Source: Megamerina dolium (taxonomy: Eukaryota > Arthropoda > Insecta > Diptera > Megamerinidae). From it: a stretch of DNA of 64,000 nt. The notes under the pieces were generated by a model that saw only the letters and a list, made by a program, of their open reading frames with translations, did not search any database and was not told the origin of the DNA. This document shows, piece by piece, positions 47,119-57,478 of the stretch; within the stretch, counting starts at the first letter, position 1, and each line of letters starts with the position of its first letter. A program made the position numbers and the translations under genes. Location of the stretch: contig OY978527.1 in the NCBI GenBank assembly GCA_963854835.1, forward strand, positions 25,976,057-26,040,056, given 5' to 3'.

Positions 47119-47660
47119 TTGCTCGAATATCCATCTTTTTCTTTTATTTCCACTATTTTGTATGGGAGCTACATTAAGAAGTAGACGTGGCTCACCAGTT
47201 TTTTGAGGAACAATTTTTGCTTATAATGCTAATCTACACCTAAAATATGGTTGAATTTGACGAAGTATTTTGCAAGTTATGGGTGGTTTAAGAGGTTTTT
47301 AAGATGATTTCATGACTTAGTAGTGGTCCTGGCTTGCTTCATTCTTATAAATCTAATTATCTTTACAATATTTATCCACACCTTTAATTTTGCCAGATTA
47401 TTTTCGACTACCATATTAATCTAAATGCCAATTTTAGTTATTCTATACAGTAGATTGCAGAAATTACAGCTATTTCAACTTAAAAGAAATTCATTCATTT
47501 TGTATGGGGCCTACTATAAACAGTGGGCGTGGCTCGACTTTTTCTTCTGAATCTAGTTATCTTTACAATGCTAATCGACAACGTAAATATGGTTGTAAGT
47601 TATGGAGGTTAAAAAATTGTTTTAATTTCCGCATCTTATGAACCTTATATTGAAAAGCTG
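46996..47660 (-). repeat. diverged copy of the CACGCCCAC tandem-repeat element
   Basis: The minus strand matches the right half of 24526-26076: GATATTCGAGTAAACTT-like sequence, GTATGGGAGCTAC boxes and GTGGGCGTGGCTCGAC (complement of the CCACGCCCAC box). The element's terminal repeat is missing here, replaced by TA. Confidence 0.75.
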
Positions 47661-47950
47661 TTATACCTTTTTTCACTTTATTACTTTATGATTAATAGTT
47701 GGTTTTTCAAATATTTTGTATGTTGTCGCAACCAAGACCAGAAATAAATCATATTCATGTTTATAGATTAAAAAAATACGGGTCAGAAGAAAGTGTCTGT
47801 TAACTACTACAGCCCGCGAAGTGAAATTTATTCTGGCCCACATTATAAAAATGTTTCCCACCCATGGTATAGAGTGTGGCCACTACAAAAATCTTGCTTA
47901 CTCTGGACGGCAAGAAAACGAATTCTATGCAAAACGACAATTTGGCAATT
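47661..47950. other. no recognised feature
   Basis: AT-rich spacer between the tandem-repeat element and a SINE. Confidence 0.4.
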
Positions 47951-47951
47951 A

Positions 47952-48225
47952 GCAATTTGGCCGAGCTTCTTTTACAGTGCTTTTGAAAGTTTTAACTTCT
48001 GGACAGTATTATAAGAGACCTACTTATATTAGCCGGTTCCGAACGGCAGAACCTTAGTGACATGGAGCTTTGACATAGAGTTCCCTTAGAAGTGTGTTCA
48101 TGATAAATTGTTACTGCAATTGCTTGCCGAAGGTCCTATTCCAAAGAAAAATCTTTTCAATATTAAAGATGATGTTTCAACCGGAGACGACAACACACTA
48201 ACCACTGCGCTACAACAACCTGACG
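47952..48225 (-). mobile_element. diverged SINE copy
   Basis: The minus-strand body is recognisable (AGCCGGTTCCGAACGGCAGA at 48032, AATTGTTACTG, AAAAATCTTTTCAATATTAA) and the head ends CACTAACCACTGCGCTACAA near 48215. Several deletions mark it as older than the 39060 copy. Confidence 0.8.
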
Positions 48226-48269
48226 TGTTGTGGTTAGCAACCGTGTTACGGATATAGCTCTCTACATTA

Positions 48270-48420
48270 GTAAATCCATGTAGTTCTATTCTAGAGGGGG
48301 ACCGTAGCTTTTAAGTACCATCATGTACTTGGACACACAGGCCAAATTGCTGGCCTAAGTGTGTCCATGTAAAGGGTGGCCGCGTAACCTAACTCAACTA
48401 ACTCAAGGTGACACGCTCCT
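48270..48420 (+). repeat. LINE-like SINE tail fragment
   Basis: Contains GGCCTAAGTGTGTCC and GCGTAACCTAACTCAACTAA, the same tail elements as the left end of the 23376 SINE and the LINE end at 37320. It is separated from any SINE body and carries an extra inverted GGACACACAGGCC. Confidence 0.55.
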
Positions 48421-48439
48421 TGTACGTGTGATAACTAAG

Positions 48440-49075
48440 AAAATTTTTAGCTCATCTGCATGAAATTTCCGATAAATCTTTGCCATTCAAAAATGGGTAT
48501 TTGTTGATTTATCAAATTTTTTGTGGCGTCTTCCACATTGTCAATTCTTCTTAATGGAATATATTGCGCTTCTCTTTGAAAATTATACTTTAAGTTTTGC
48601 ACGACATTGGCTGCATCAATCGGTTTTTTCAAGACCGTATACAGTGGTCTAATTCATTTCACGCAGTAATGCATTTCGTGGTTATTTGGTACTCACCTTT
48701 TTACAGATGTTAATGCGAAGCTCTTTTTCAATGAAATTTATACTTTTTTAACCGATCGAGATGTGACAAGTTGGAGGCATCGTTTTGAAATGCCATCAAT
48801 ATCAGTAATGTCTCTAATAGTTAATCGATAATTTTTTCAAAACAACTCCTTTGATTTAATTAACGTCATTCTCATAAGCTGTCACTGAAGGTCGTATTCG
48901 GATCGTTGATCATTTTCAGCGATTTTTACCCTTCTTAGATGCCTTTATAGCACTTAAAAATATTTATTCTTTACATGCACGTATCACCCGAAAGTCCTTT
49001 TGCACCATTTCACTTATCTGGGTTGCTGATAATTTATTTCGCAAATAAAAATTGAATGTAAATTCAATTTTTCGG
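48440..49075 (-). pseudogene. possible mariner-like relic
   Basis: Minus-strand fragments such as FYLRNKLSATQISEMVQKDF (about 49060-49000), followed in shifted frames by pieces resembling a mariner N-terminus and linker, suggest a very old transposase. A 61-codon frame at 48632-48447 (NLKYNFQREAQYIPLRRI) is of unknown relation. No catalytic motif is certain, so this is tentative. Confidence 0.3.
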
Positions 49076-49078
49076 CTC

Positions 49079-49398
49079 TCTGGCCGAGCTTCTCTTCCAT
49101 TACTGTTGTGCCTGTTAAATTTGGACAGTATTAGAAGAGATCTACGTTTATTAGCCGGTTTCGAACGGAAGAACTCTTGCGACATCACTTTTTCTGAGTT
49201 TTATCACTTGGTTCTTTTAGAAGCTTTTCCATGACAAATTTTATTGCCGGAAGAATTGCCAATTGCTTACCAACAGGTGGGTACCGTTCGAAAGAGAAAT
49301 CTTTTTTATTTTAAATTTGGTATGCTTCAGCCGGAGATTGAACTCACGATTTACAGATCAGAATTCCAACACACTAACCACTGAGCTACGGCACCCAC
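49079..49398 (-). mobile_element. tRNA-headed SINE, nearly full length
   Basis: A minus-strand copy from GGCCGAGCTTCTCTTCC to the head complement CACTGAGCTACGGCACCCAC at 49379-49398. The body matches 39060-39405 closely. No tail of either type remains at the left end. Confidence 0.87.
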
Positions 49399-49593
49399 TG
49401 ATATTTTTACTTACTAATATTTTGTCGTGTCAAATGTCAGAATAATTTGTATTAGATCAGTTTCGATTTTAATTTAAATTAATTAGTGATATAAATGAGA
49501 ACAGATTATGACTAGAAGTAGTATTAGATAATTAATTATGACCTTAGTTCCAAACCAAGTAGACAAGTAAATAGTTTTAGTAATACTAATCTA

Positions 49594-51213
49594 CAGTCAG
49601 GGACTAAAGTTTAAATACACCCATAAAACATCGCTTTAAATAAAAATAAAGCATTTTAACACAAATGTAAGTATGCAGTTTATTTTTAGTTGAATAATGA
49701 CCAATATCGAAAACCAAAACAATTCACTTTTTTTCATAGATAACTTAAAATTCATCAAAAACTAAAAAAATACATGGGACAAAAGTTTAAATACAATACA
49801 AAATTTTCTTTCTTTAGCTGATTTTAGCTTAATTAAAAAACGTTAAACTTAAATTAATATTTGGTAGGTACGCCTTGAGCTTCAATGACTGCCTGCAGAC
49901 GACGTGGCATAGACAGAACCAAATTTTCTGTTTCGGATGTGCTGATTTCTGGCCAGGCCTTTTTCAGAGCCTCTTTAAGGGATTCTTTGTTCTTTAAAGC
50001 TGCGCGATTGATTTTTCGGTCCAATAATTCCCAAGCGTGTTCAATTGGGTTTAAGTCCGGTGATTGGGGAGGACTACAGAGCTGACGTGGAGCATAATAC
50101 AGCAACCAGTCCTTCACCAAATGCGCGGTATGCTTAGGGTCGTTGTCATGTTGAAATATCCAACTTCTTCCCAGACCCAAGCTATCCACAGAAGGCTGCG
50201 AATTTTGTTCGAATATACTTTTATACATGTGTTTGTCCATTATTCCATCGATAAAAGCCAAGTGTCCCACGCCAGCTGCTGCAATTGCTCCCCAAACCAT
50301 CACACTACCGCCCCCATGTTTAACGGTTGGTATTAAATTTTTGGTTTGAAGTGCTGTGCCGGGCTTGCGCCAAATTTTTGCGCGACCATCGCTGCCAAAA
50401 ATATTAAATTTAGATTCATCTGTGAATAAGACTCTTCGCCAAAAGTCCTCATCCATATCCTTGTACTTGTTTGCAAAATCCAGACGAAGTTGTCTATTTT
50501 TTTCAGAAATAAGCGGTTTTTTACGTAGAACTCTGCTTCGATAGCCGTTATACCGTAAAGCTCTTTGTACTGTTTTTGGGTGAACATGTTTGCCTGACAC
50601 CGCAGCAATACTACCGGCTAACTTTGGCGCACTTATTTTTGGATTTTTGTCCACTTCTCTTAGGATAAGGTTTACATCTCGGCGAGAAAGTTTTTTTGGT
50701 CGACCAGTTCTGGGCCTATTTTCCACTGTTTTGTAAGTTTTATATTTTCTTATTACGTTTTGCACACTTGCACAGGACAAATTCAAAATTTTTCCTATAT
50801 CACGGTAGGATTTGCTTTCTTTAAAGTGTTTAATTATTAAATCTTTAACACCAGACTCTATTTGTTTTCCTTTGCCCATTATTTTGCTTTCAAGTCTACC
50901 GACAACGATGAAATCACTAATAATACTGAATAAATATGCGTAAGTGAAGAAAGCAAAAAAAATATAACGGTACTTTTCCAAAGAAATTGCAAAAACACGT
51001 GTTTTCTTGTATTGTATTTAAACTTTTGTCCAACGTATTTTTTGAGTTTTTGATTAATTTACAGTTATCTATGCGACAAATACAAATTTTTTGTTATTGT
51101 GTTTGCTTACTGATAGACTGCAAAAAAACTGCTTACTTAGATTTTCGCAGCAATGCTTTATACGAGTTAAAATTAAGATTTGTGGGGTGTATTTAAACTT
51201 TAGTCCCTGACTG
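49594..51213 (-). mobile_element. Tc1-like transposon with double inverted repeats, apparently intact
   Basis: The 1620 bp element has 30 bp inverted ends starting CAGTCAGGGACTAAAGTTTA, flanked by TA (49592-49593 and 51214-51215). A second copy of the motif, GGGACAAAAGTTTAAATAC, lies about 185 bp inside each end (49777 and, inverted, at about 51014-51032), giving the IR/DR arrangement of Sleeping Beauty-type Tc1 elements. Its one gene is open and all expected signals are present. Confidence 0.93.
49854..50879 (-). CDS. Tc1-like transposase (DD34E), intact
   Basis: I chose ATG at 50879 (MGKGKQIESGVKDLIIKHF), giving 341 residues, the family's usual length; the frame is open for 34 more codons upstream but those read as hydrophobic leader-like DNA inside the inverted repeat. 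The paired-like DNA-binding region has two helix-turn-helix units (SYRDIGKILNLSCASVQNVI; PKTVQRALRYNGY) joined by an AT-hook-like GRPKK at ~59-63. The catalytic core has FTDESKFN (D154), HDNDPKHT (D245) and PPQSPDLNPIE (E280), with 34 residues between the last two. KHGGGSVMVWG is the family's glycine-rich box. No stop, frameshift or lost catalytic residue is visible. Confidence 0.93.
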   Translation of the reverse strand: MGKGKQIESGVKDLIIKHFKESKSYRDIGKILNLSCASVQNVIRKYKTYKTVENRPRTGRPKKLSRRDVNLILREVDKNPKISAPKLAGSIAAVSGKHVHPKTVQRALRYNGYRSRVLRKKPLISEKNRQLRLDFANKYKDMDEDFWRRVLFTDESKFNIFGSDGRAKIWRKPGTALQTKNLIPTVKHGGGSVMVWGAIAAAGVGHLAFIDGIMDKHMYKSIFEQNSQPSVDSLGLGRSWIFQHDNDPKHTAHLVKDWLLYYAPRQLCSPPQSPDLNPIEHAWELLDRKINRAALKNKESLKEALKKAWPEISTSETENLVLSMPRRLQAVIEAQGVPTKY

Positions 51214-51215
51214 TA

Positions 51216-51904
51216 TATTAGAAAAATAGTCGTCACAACGCAACTACAATTTCACAAATAATAAAATGGTTACTTTGTAACCAGTAAGGCAATGGCCACA
51301 AACTACTGTTGTACATAAGCATATATTTCATCAGCATTTATGTCTTGCCAATATCTTTTTTTTCCGAACCATTCGACGCATATTTGCCTTTTAGCTTTCC
51401 TATTCGTCTCAAGGGCAATACCTTCAACAAGAGACACAGGGAATCGAGTATGAAGGCATCTCTTTCAACTCAAAACTTTTCGTGCTTATTGAAATTGATT
51501 GCGCATTTCCAATGCCAGTTGGGTTCGCCGCTTTTTAATTTGGCTTGGCATCGGCCACCATACATATGGTGTTTCATATTTCAATTACCATATCTATTGT
51601 GTTTGTTTACATTGTAATACTAGTTACATCGGCTGTTCTATTGACAGCGGCTTATACTTATTTATTTTTGGGGTGTACATTACACCTTACAATATCCTTA
51701 TTATAACTTAAATTATTATTCTTACTAATATTGAGTAAATTTTGTTTATTGTTGTTTTTTAACTTATTAATTTATTTTTCTTACTACAATAATATTGTGT
51801 ACTTTTTGCTTGTTGTTATTTTTAACTTATTACCTTATTTTTCTTACTGTTATTTATAAAATATTTTACTCTTTCACTCAATAATTAATTAATTACTATT
51901 AATC
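51216..51904. other. no recognised feature
   Basis: AT-rich spacer. The last ~200 bp before 51905 may be the leader of the LINE that follows. Confidence 0.35.
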
Positions 51905-53350
51905 TTGATGTCGTGGACTGTAGAAAATTGCAATATCAGAAGCGATTCTGAGCGTCATATGACAAGTTGGCTATATGATAGCCTGGCCCATTACAAGTGC
52001 ACCGGATTGACGAGTAGGATTCTTGACCTCATAAATAAAGGAAAAGGTCTCCGCTGGTGTTGCATTAAGTGTTGGGCAACTGAGGTTGACCATTACAAGC
52101 TCTTCAGACAAACTAGGGCAGGATTTTCCGAAATCGGAAAGGAGTTAAAAGTGTTGAAAGAGAAGTTCGAAAGGTACAATGATCTTTCAATTGCTGGATT
52201 CTTTCGCTTCCAAAAAGCTGTGTTTAAAGAAAAAACATCCACAATTAATGAAATTTTTCCTCGGTGTGCTTCAACTGAGTTGACTGAATTTACTAATACA
52301 CCGCAGCCTCTGCCACCTACTCGTCAACTATCTTCTTCTCTTGAGCCTATACCACTGATAACCTTCAGTTCCCCTGGCAATAAAGTAAACATCAGTGTTT
52401 CATCGTCCTCCAAAAGAGGTATTGACAACTCTGTCACTTCTATAAGCACAACTCTTTTTGCCCCGTAGCAATTAATCGTTGTTCTCACCAAGAAGACTAT
52501 TTTCGTTTCAAGGTTTTCAAATGAAACCACAACTGATGATATTGGCTATTACATCAATTCTAAAATACACATATCTGATTTTCCTATTCGTAAATTCGGA
52601 AGACGTTCTATACCACTTAAAACTCTCAAGCATTCGTTTAGTTCTGGCCATGACAATATTCCAACGTCCATACTTCGTAATTGCGCTGACCATTTTTCCG
52701 TTCCTTTGTCAAGAATCTTTTTCCACAATTGTGGAAACAATCTTATATTATTCCTATTCATAAGAGTGGAAGTCGTTCTTCTATTGACAATTCAGATGCG
52801 CTTTAATTTTCATATTAATATATGTGTGAATAAGGCTAAGGGAGTTTTAGCCTCCATTAAAAGATGGTCTAACGAATTTAATGATCCATATATTACAAAG
52901 GCTCTTTTCATCACATTGGTTCGACCAATACTGGAATATGCATCTGCTCTTTGGACCCCACAGTATCAAATGTATAAAGATAAACTGGAATCAGTTCAAA
53001 AACAAATCTTCCGCTTTGCTTTGAGGAATCTGCGTTGGGACACGGAATCTTCCTCCATACAGAGACCGCCTTAAGCTTTTGAACCTACAATCTTTGGAAA
53101 GTCGGCAACTAATGCTAAATTTCACCTTTATAGTTAAACTTTTAATTGGAGATATACCTTCTTACCTTCTTAATGAACAAGTTTTAATATACCGTCAAGA
53201 GTATTTCAGTACTACTTATGTACCTATTAAAATCGTTACTAGTAAAACGAATTATGCACAACATGATCCGTTTCGCTGTTTATATTGCGATTTTAATTCC
53301 TACTATTATGTCTTTGATATATCCTCTCCACTTTCCACTGTAAAAGCTAG
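51905..53350 (+). pseudogene. internally deleted LINE (ORF1 plus RT ends)
   Basis: The 187-codon frame at 51905-52468 resembles a LINE ORF1: a PHD-like cysteine/histidine segment (HYKCTGLTSRILDLINKGKG, RWCCIKCW), a short coiled region and a serine/proline-rich tail. From about 52500 come the beginning of a reverse transcriptase in shifting frames (KHSFSSGHDNIPTSILRNCA, SLSRIF, WKQSYIIPIHKSG), then abruptly its C-terminal part (VNKAKGVLASIKRWSNEF, ITLVRPILEYASALWTP, KLESVQKQIFRFALRNL; then LESRQLMLNFTFIVKLL). The endonuclease and the catalytic palm are absent. The style resembles Jockey or CR1 elements. Confidence 0.75.
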
Positions 53351-53599
53351 CTCATTGAATACTATTAATTTTATTTATAGTATATATATATATATGATTT
53401 TCTTCAATAATTTGTTTAAGCTGATGAAAATATTTTTTCCGTAGCTGACGCGGCTACTAGATTGTCCTCTGTCCGTTTTTACAGAGCAGTCCGGACTGCT
53501 ACTGTTATCAGTCACCGATCCGTGCGATCCGACGAATGCACCCCTCGGTCGGTGGGCGGGTAAGTGGGCTCACTGGGATCGTTCGTTCTTAAAAAAAAT
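53351..53599. other. unassigned
   Basis: Includes a comparatively GC-rich stretch (53440-53580) with no recognisable frame. Confidence 0.35.
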
Positions 53600-54391
53600 C
53601 GCAGTAAAACGACCAAAACGCGAATTAAACCCCGAATTCTTACTGCAATCACCATATTCGCTCCCAGCGACTACTGACTGGAAAAATTTTCCAGGATAAA
53701 AGATTTAGCTCAAATAAAGAAATAATCGCTGAAACAAACGTATAGCCTAGCCTAGACAGACGGCAGCCTAATTCCTGATTATCGAGTTAATTCGAATTAA
53801 CTCGGGCATTAACTGCAGCTAATCCGCATAAACTCTATGAGTTAATTCTCAAAATAAAAGAGGATTAGGGCAATTTTCGATGGCAACACTGCTGAAAATT
53901 GTCTATTGTGAATTTTTCTCCATCCATTTTACAAAATATTAGGTGTGTTCGCTAACGAAAAACTTTCAACAATTGTTAACAGTTTTCAACATGAAAAGCG
54001 TTGGCGAACAAATAAATCCATCTGTCAATTACGAACTGTGAATGTCAATTTACAAGCTTCTGATAGTTTTCAGTTCACGTACTTCTTGTAGATTTTCTCA
54101 TATCGAGAGCGATAGATGACAGAAATTGATAGTGATAGTAATGTAAGTGGACAGACCTAATAAAACAGCAATCAGCCGTTTAGTTAATCCGCAATACTGC
54201 CGTCTGTCAGGTTATTATTTTATTCGGATTAAGTGCGCCGGTAATCCGGAATTAGGCTGCCGTCTGTCTAGGCTATTAGAAAAGCGCTGGAATGGTTGTA
54301 TTGCTCTTGAAAGAGATTATGTTGAAGATTAAAGAAGACCTTAAAAAAGTGAGTTTTCCTTACTTAGTCGCGGGATTTATTGAACGATGTG
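53600..54391 (+). pseudogene. mariner transposase C-terminus and 3' end, split by a MITE
   Basis: Before the MITE the plus strand reads, with frameshifts, LLQSPYSLPATTD and FQDKRFSSNKEIIAET, resembling the mariner stretch that follows the last catalytic aspartate. After the MITE (from 54276) it reads LEKRWNGCIALERDYVED and stop, the usual mariner C-terminus. CGGGATTTATTGAACGATGT at 54371-54390 looks like the 3' terminal repeat. The residues between ET and LEKRW are missing, suggesting a deletion at the MITE's left edge. Only the 3' third of the element remains. Confidence 0.7.
53743..54275. mobile_element. Harbinger-type MITE, copy 2
   Basis: Same element as 1932-2458 with inverted ends, but the left end carries an extra TAGCC (TAGCCTAGCCTAGACAGACG). 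The right flank is TTA (54276-54278) and the left flank GTA, so the 3 bp duplication is imperfect; a deletion at the left junction of the host mariner could explain this. Confidence 0.88.
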
Positions 54392-54399
54392 TTATGTTA

Positions 54400-54928
54400 T
54401 AGCCTAGACAGACGGCAGCCTAATTCCGGATTACCGAGTTAATTCGAATTAACTCGGGCATTAACTGCAGCTAATCCGCATAAACTCTATGAGTTAATTC
54501 TCAAAATAAAAGAGGATTAGGGCAATTTGCGATGGCAACACTGCTGAAAATTGTTTATTGTGAATTTTTCTCGATCCATTTTACAAAATATTAGGTGTGT
54601 TCGCTCGTAAAAAATCTTTCAACAATTCTTAACAATTTTCAACATGAAAAGTGTTGGCGAACAAATAAACCCAGCTGTGAATTGCGAACAGTGAATGTCA
54701 ATTTACAAGTTTCTGATAGTTTTCAGTTCACGTACTTCTTGTAGATTTTCTAATATCGAGAGTGATAGATGACAGAAATTGATAGTGATAGTAATGTAAG
54801 TGGACAGACCTAATAAAGCAGCAATCAGCCGTTTAGTTAATCCGCAATACTGCCGTCTGTCAGGTTATTATTTTATTCGGATTAAGTGCGCCGGTAATCC
54901 GGAATTAGGCTGCCGTCTGTTTAGGCTA
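54400..54928. mobile_element. Harbinger-type MITE, copy 3
   Basis: 529 bp, same orientation as copy 2 and only 124 bp from it, inserted immediately beyond the mariner 3' terminal repeat. Perfect TTA duplication at 54397-54399 and 54929-54931. Confidence 0.92.
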
Positions 54929-54931
54929 TTA

Positions 54932-55419
54932 GATATATATGAATTAGATTCATTTATATTTTTTAGAGCTTCCATATTTCGGTATGCTGCAAGGAATATT
55001 GAATTTTAAGAAAAGACAAAGTAATATGTAGTAAGATGGCACATTATTTTTATATACATGCACGTATGCTCTTTACATGAATTAAACGTGATCGATACGA
55101 TAGATACTCGTGTATATGTATATATCTATACGAGTAGGTACATATGTTCATTCTTTTGTGTTGTTATTTGATTTTTTAACTTTTGTTGGCAATATTTGCA
55201 TTGTAAACTTATTTTTGTAGTGAAAGTATATTTCAACTTTCTTTTTCCCTTTTAATTTTTAAAAAAATAATACTTATAACAAAAGGAATGTAATATCAAA
55301 TCAAATTATTTCAAATCACGTAAAGGGTAAATGTAAATTCTGCTGTTAAAAATCAAAGCCAGTAGTACCTATATAAAGGCATTAAGATTAAGAAATGGGT
55401 GAATAGGTAAGTCGCTTAA
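54932..55419. other. no recognised feature
   Basis: AT-rich spacer with an ACTCGTGTATATGTATATAT-like stretch near 55107. Confidence 0.4.
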
Positions 55420-55820
55420 TGTGACAGACACAAAGGCCTCGTTTAAGCCAACAAAGGCCCATTGTTATACTACGTTGGTTGGTTAAAGTGATGGTTCTTG
55501 CTGCAAATCCAATTAGCGTGCAAGCGTCATTTTAAATTAAGTCTCCAGTTTAATACTAATCTATCTGATGTGCTTGCCATGTCCATTATATCAGTTTCGT
55601 CGAATTTAAGAGTCTAACTTTTCCAGGTTGTCAAGGATTGATATGCGCAACGAGTTCCACTTCGACTTTCTTAATACTGCTCATATACAGAGAAAGTAAA
55701 TCGTCGATTCCTGTTCTATCAATTGTTTTCAGCTCCGGCAGTAGATATTGTGCGGGATGCCCATTCTGGGCTAATGCTCTCCAATAGACCAGAAATCAGT
55801 GATGAATGCAGTCGTTCTTG
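55420..55820 (-). pseudogene. probable LINE 3' end
   Basis: The minus strand has short protein-like runs and then GTATAACAATGGGCCTTTGT with GGCTTAAACGAGGCC at 55475-55420. These match the tail motifs of the LINE-tailed SINEs and of the LINE ending at 37320. It looks like the 3' untranslated end of a related LINE. Confidence 0.4.
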
Positions 55821-55895
55821 ATACCGCGTAGTATTATTGACTATACCTCCAGTTCTCTAACGATTTTGTAGTGTATAATATCAATTATATTCACC

Positions 55896-55957
<62 letters not shown>

Positions 55958-55980
55958 CATATATATATATATATACATAT

Positions 55981-56071
<91 letters not shown>

Positions 56072-56141
56072 GGTGAATATAATTGATATTATACACTACA
56101 AAATCGTTAGAGAACTGGAGGTATAGTCAATAATACTACGC

Positions 56142-56146
<5 letters not shown>
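55821..56146. repeat. 326 bp palindrome with a TA core
   Basis: Two perfect 80 bp arms of non-repetitive sequence (55821-55900 and 56067-56146, starting ATACCGCGTAGTATTATTGA) flank about 166 bp of TA-rich sequence. The whole is self-complementary and could form a long hairpin or cruciform. It is followed by a further (TA)n tract to 56195. Confidence 0.95.
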
Positions 56147-56195
<49 letters not shown>

Positions 56196-56198
<3 letters not shown>

Positions 56199-56763
56199 AA
56201 GTGTCCCTTATAATACGCAAAATTTTTTAACTCGACTGAACAGGCCTTTGGTACGGTTTCAGCTCTGCGTTTGTCGTTTCATTCAATATCATTAATTTCC
56301 AGCTAACTAAATTCTTGTAAATTCAGAATAGTGCCACTGTGATCAGACATTAGGAAACACAGATTTTGATATTAGGGTTTGAGGTACCACTGCTTTTATG
56401 GCCTCTTAGCTGTCAAGGAACTTCCGCATCCATTGCGTAAGTTTCCGACTAAAAGCCATTACATTCTATTGGTAGTCTAAAGGAAAATGAATCTTTGTGC
56501 TTGACATCTTGGCTTAACCCATTTTGAATAATAAATCTCAATAAGCAGCCACTACCGCCCAATATAATAAAAAGCGTCGGTAAAAGGAAGTGAAGGGTAG
56601 TGTGTAATAATAATAGCTGTCACACAGGGAATTAATTGACCGATCAACGTGAAACTTTACACACACTCATTAACTATGTTATGGACTCTTGCCATGAAAG
56701 GTGAAAGTATGGCTAACTCCCAAAAAAGTATTTCGCTAATATATTTCAAATCATAATTACCTG
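56196..56763. other. unassigned
   Basis: No frame or repeat supported. Minus-strand fragments are faintly LINE-like but carry no definite motif. Confidence 0.35.
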
Positions 56764-57060
56764 GTGGGCGCCGTTGCTCAGTCATATGTCGTCGGTTCAA
56801 TCACCGCCTGATTTCACTTTCGAATTGTGCCCACCTATCGGCGAGCAACTGGCAATTCATCCTGCAGTAAGACTTCTCCATGAAAAGCTTTTTAACGAGA
56901 TCTGTGGCAACGCTCAGGAAAACTGATATCAATTCTAATACCGGCTAAATTTAACACGCACAACAGTACTGGAAGAGAAGCTATGCGGTATCACAAAGGA
57001 CGTTTCTGACCTAAGTGTGTCATATACGAGGTGAGTCACAATGTCCTAACCTAACCTACC
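56764..57060 (+). mobile_element. diverged SINE copy with LINE-like tail
   Basis: Plus-strand copy with a damaged head (GGCGCCGTTGCTCAGTCATA and GTCGGTTCAATC), body fragments (TATCGGCGAGCAACTGGCAA, AACTGATATCAATTCTAATA) and the LINE-like tail (TATCACAAAGGACGTTTCTG, CCTAAGTGTGTCA, TCCTAACCTAACCTACC). It is the second copy in the window with this tail. Confidence 0.8.
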
Positions 57061-57478
57061 CTCCTTATCCAGCCATTAAATGGGCCCCGCAACAAAATTG
57101 ACGGTTTTATAAAATTTTCTCCCGCCACTCTAAGGGTGCACCCTTGGAGATTTAATATATAATCGACACCCTTCTATTTGTGTCACCCCAACATTTCCTC
57201 TAAACATGCTTCCCCACATATTTAGCCCCTAGGGGATCTCCTTCACAAAATTAAATAAATAAATACAAATATTTCAAATTTTTGTGCTGTGCGGTTTTTT
57301 CAACGTCGAATTTTAAAATGAAATATGTTATTTAGAATTTTAGTTGATGCCCGATAAAAAATAAATATTATCTTTTGTGTTTTTTCATAAATAAGGTAAG
57401 TAATGCGGTGGCTAATTTACTAACCACTGTGACTATGCATAGTAGGTTTTATTTTATTTTTATTGTATATGTTATTAA
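57061..57478. other. no recognised feature
   Basis: Spacer; nothing seen beyond a possible promoter region for the piggyBac relic. Confidence 0.35.

Noticed and set aside
54147..54332. A 61-codon gene spanning a MITE end, with a near twin at 54800
   Set aside because: The first 40 or so codons are MITE sequence shared by both; the C-terminal LEKRWNGC part in the first is mariner, not one protein.
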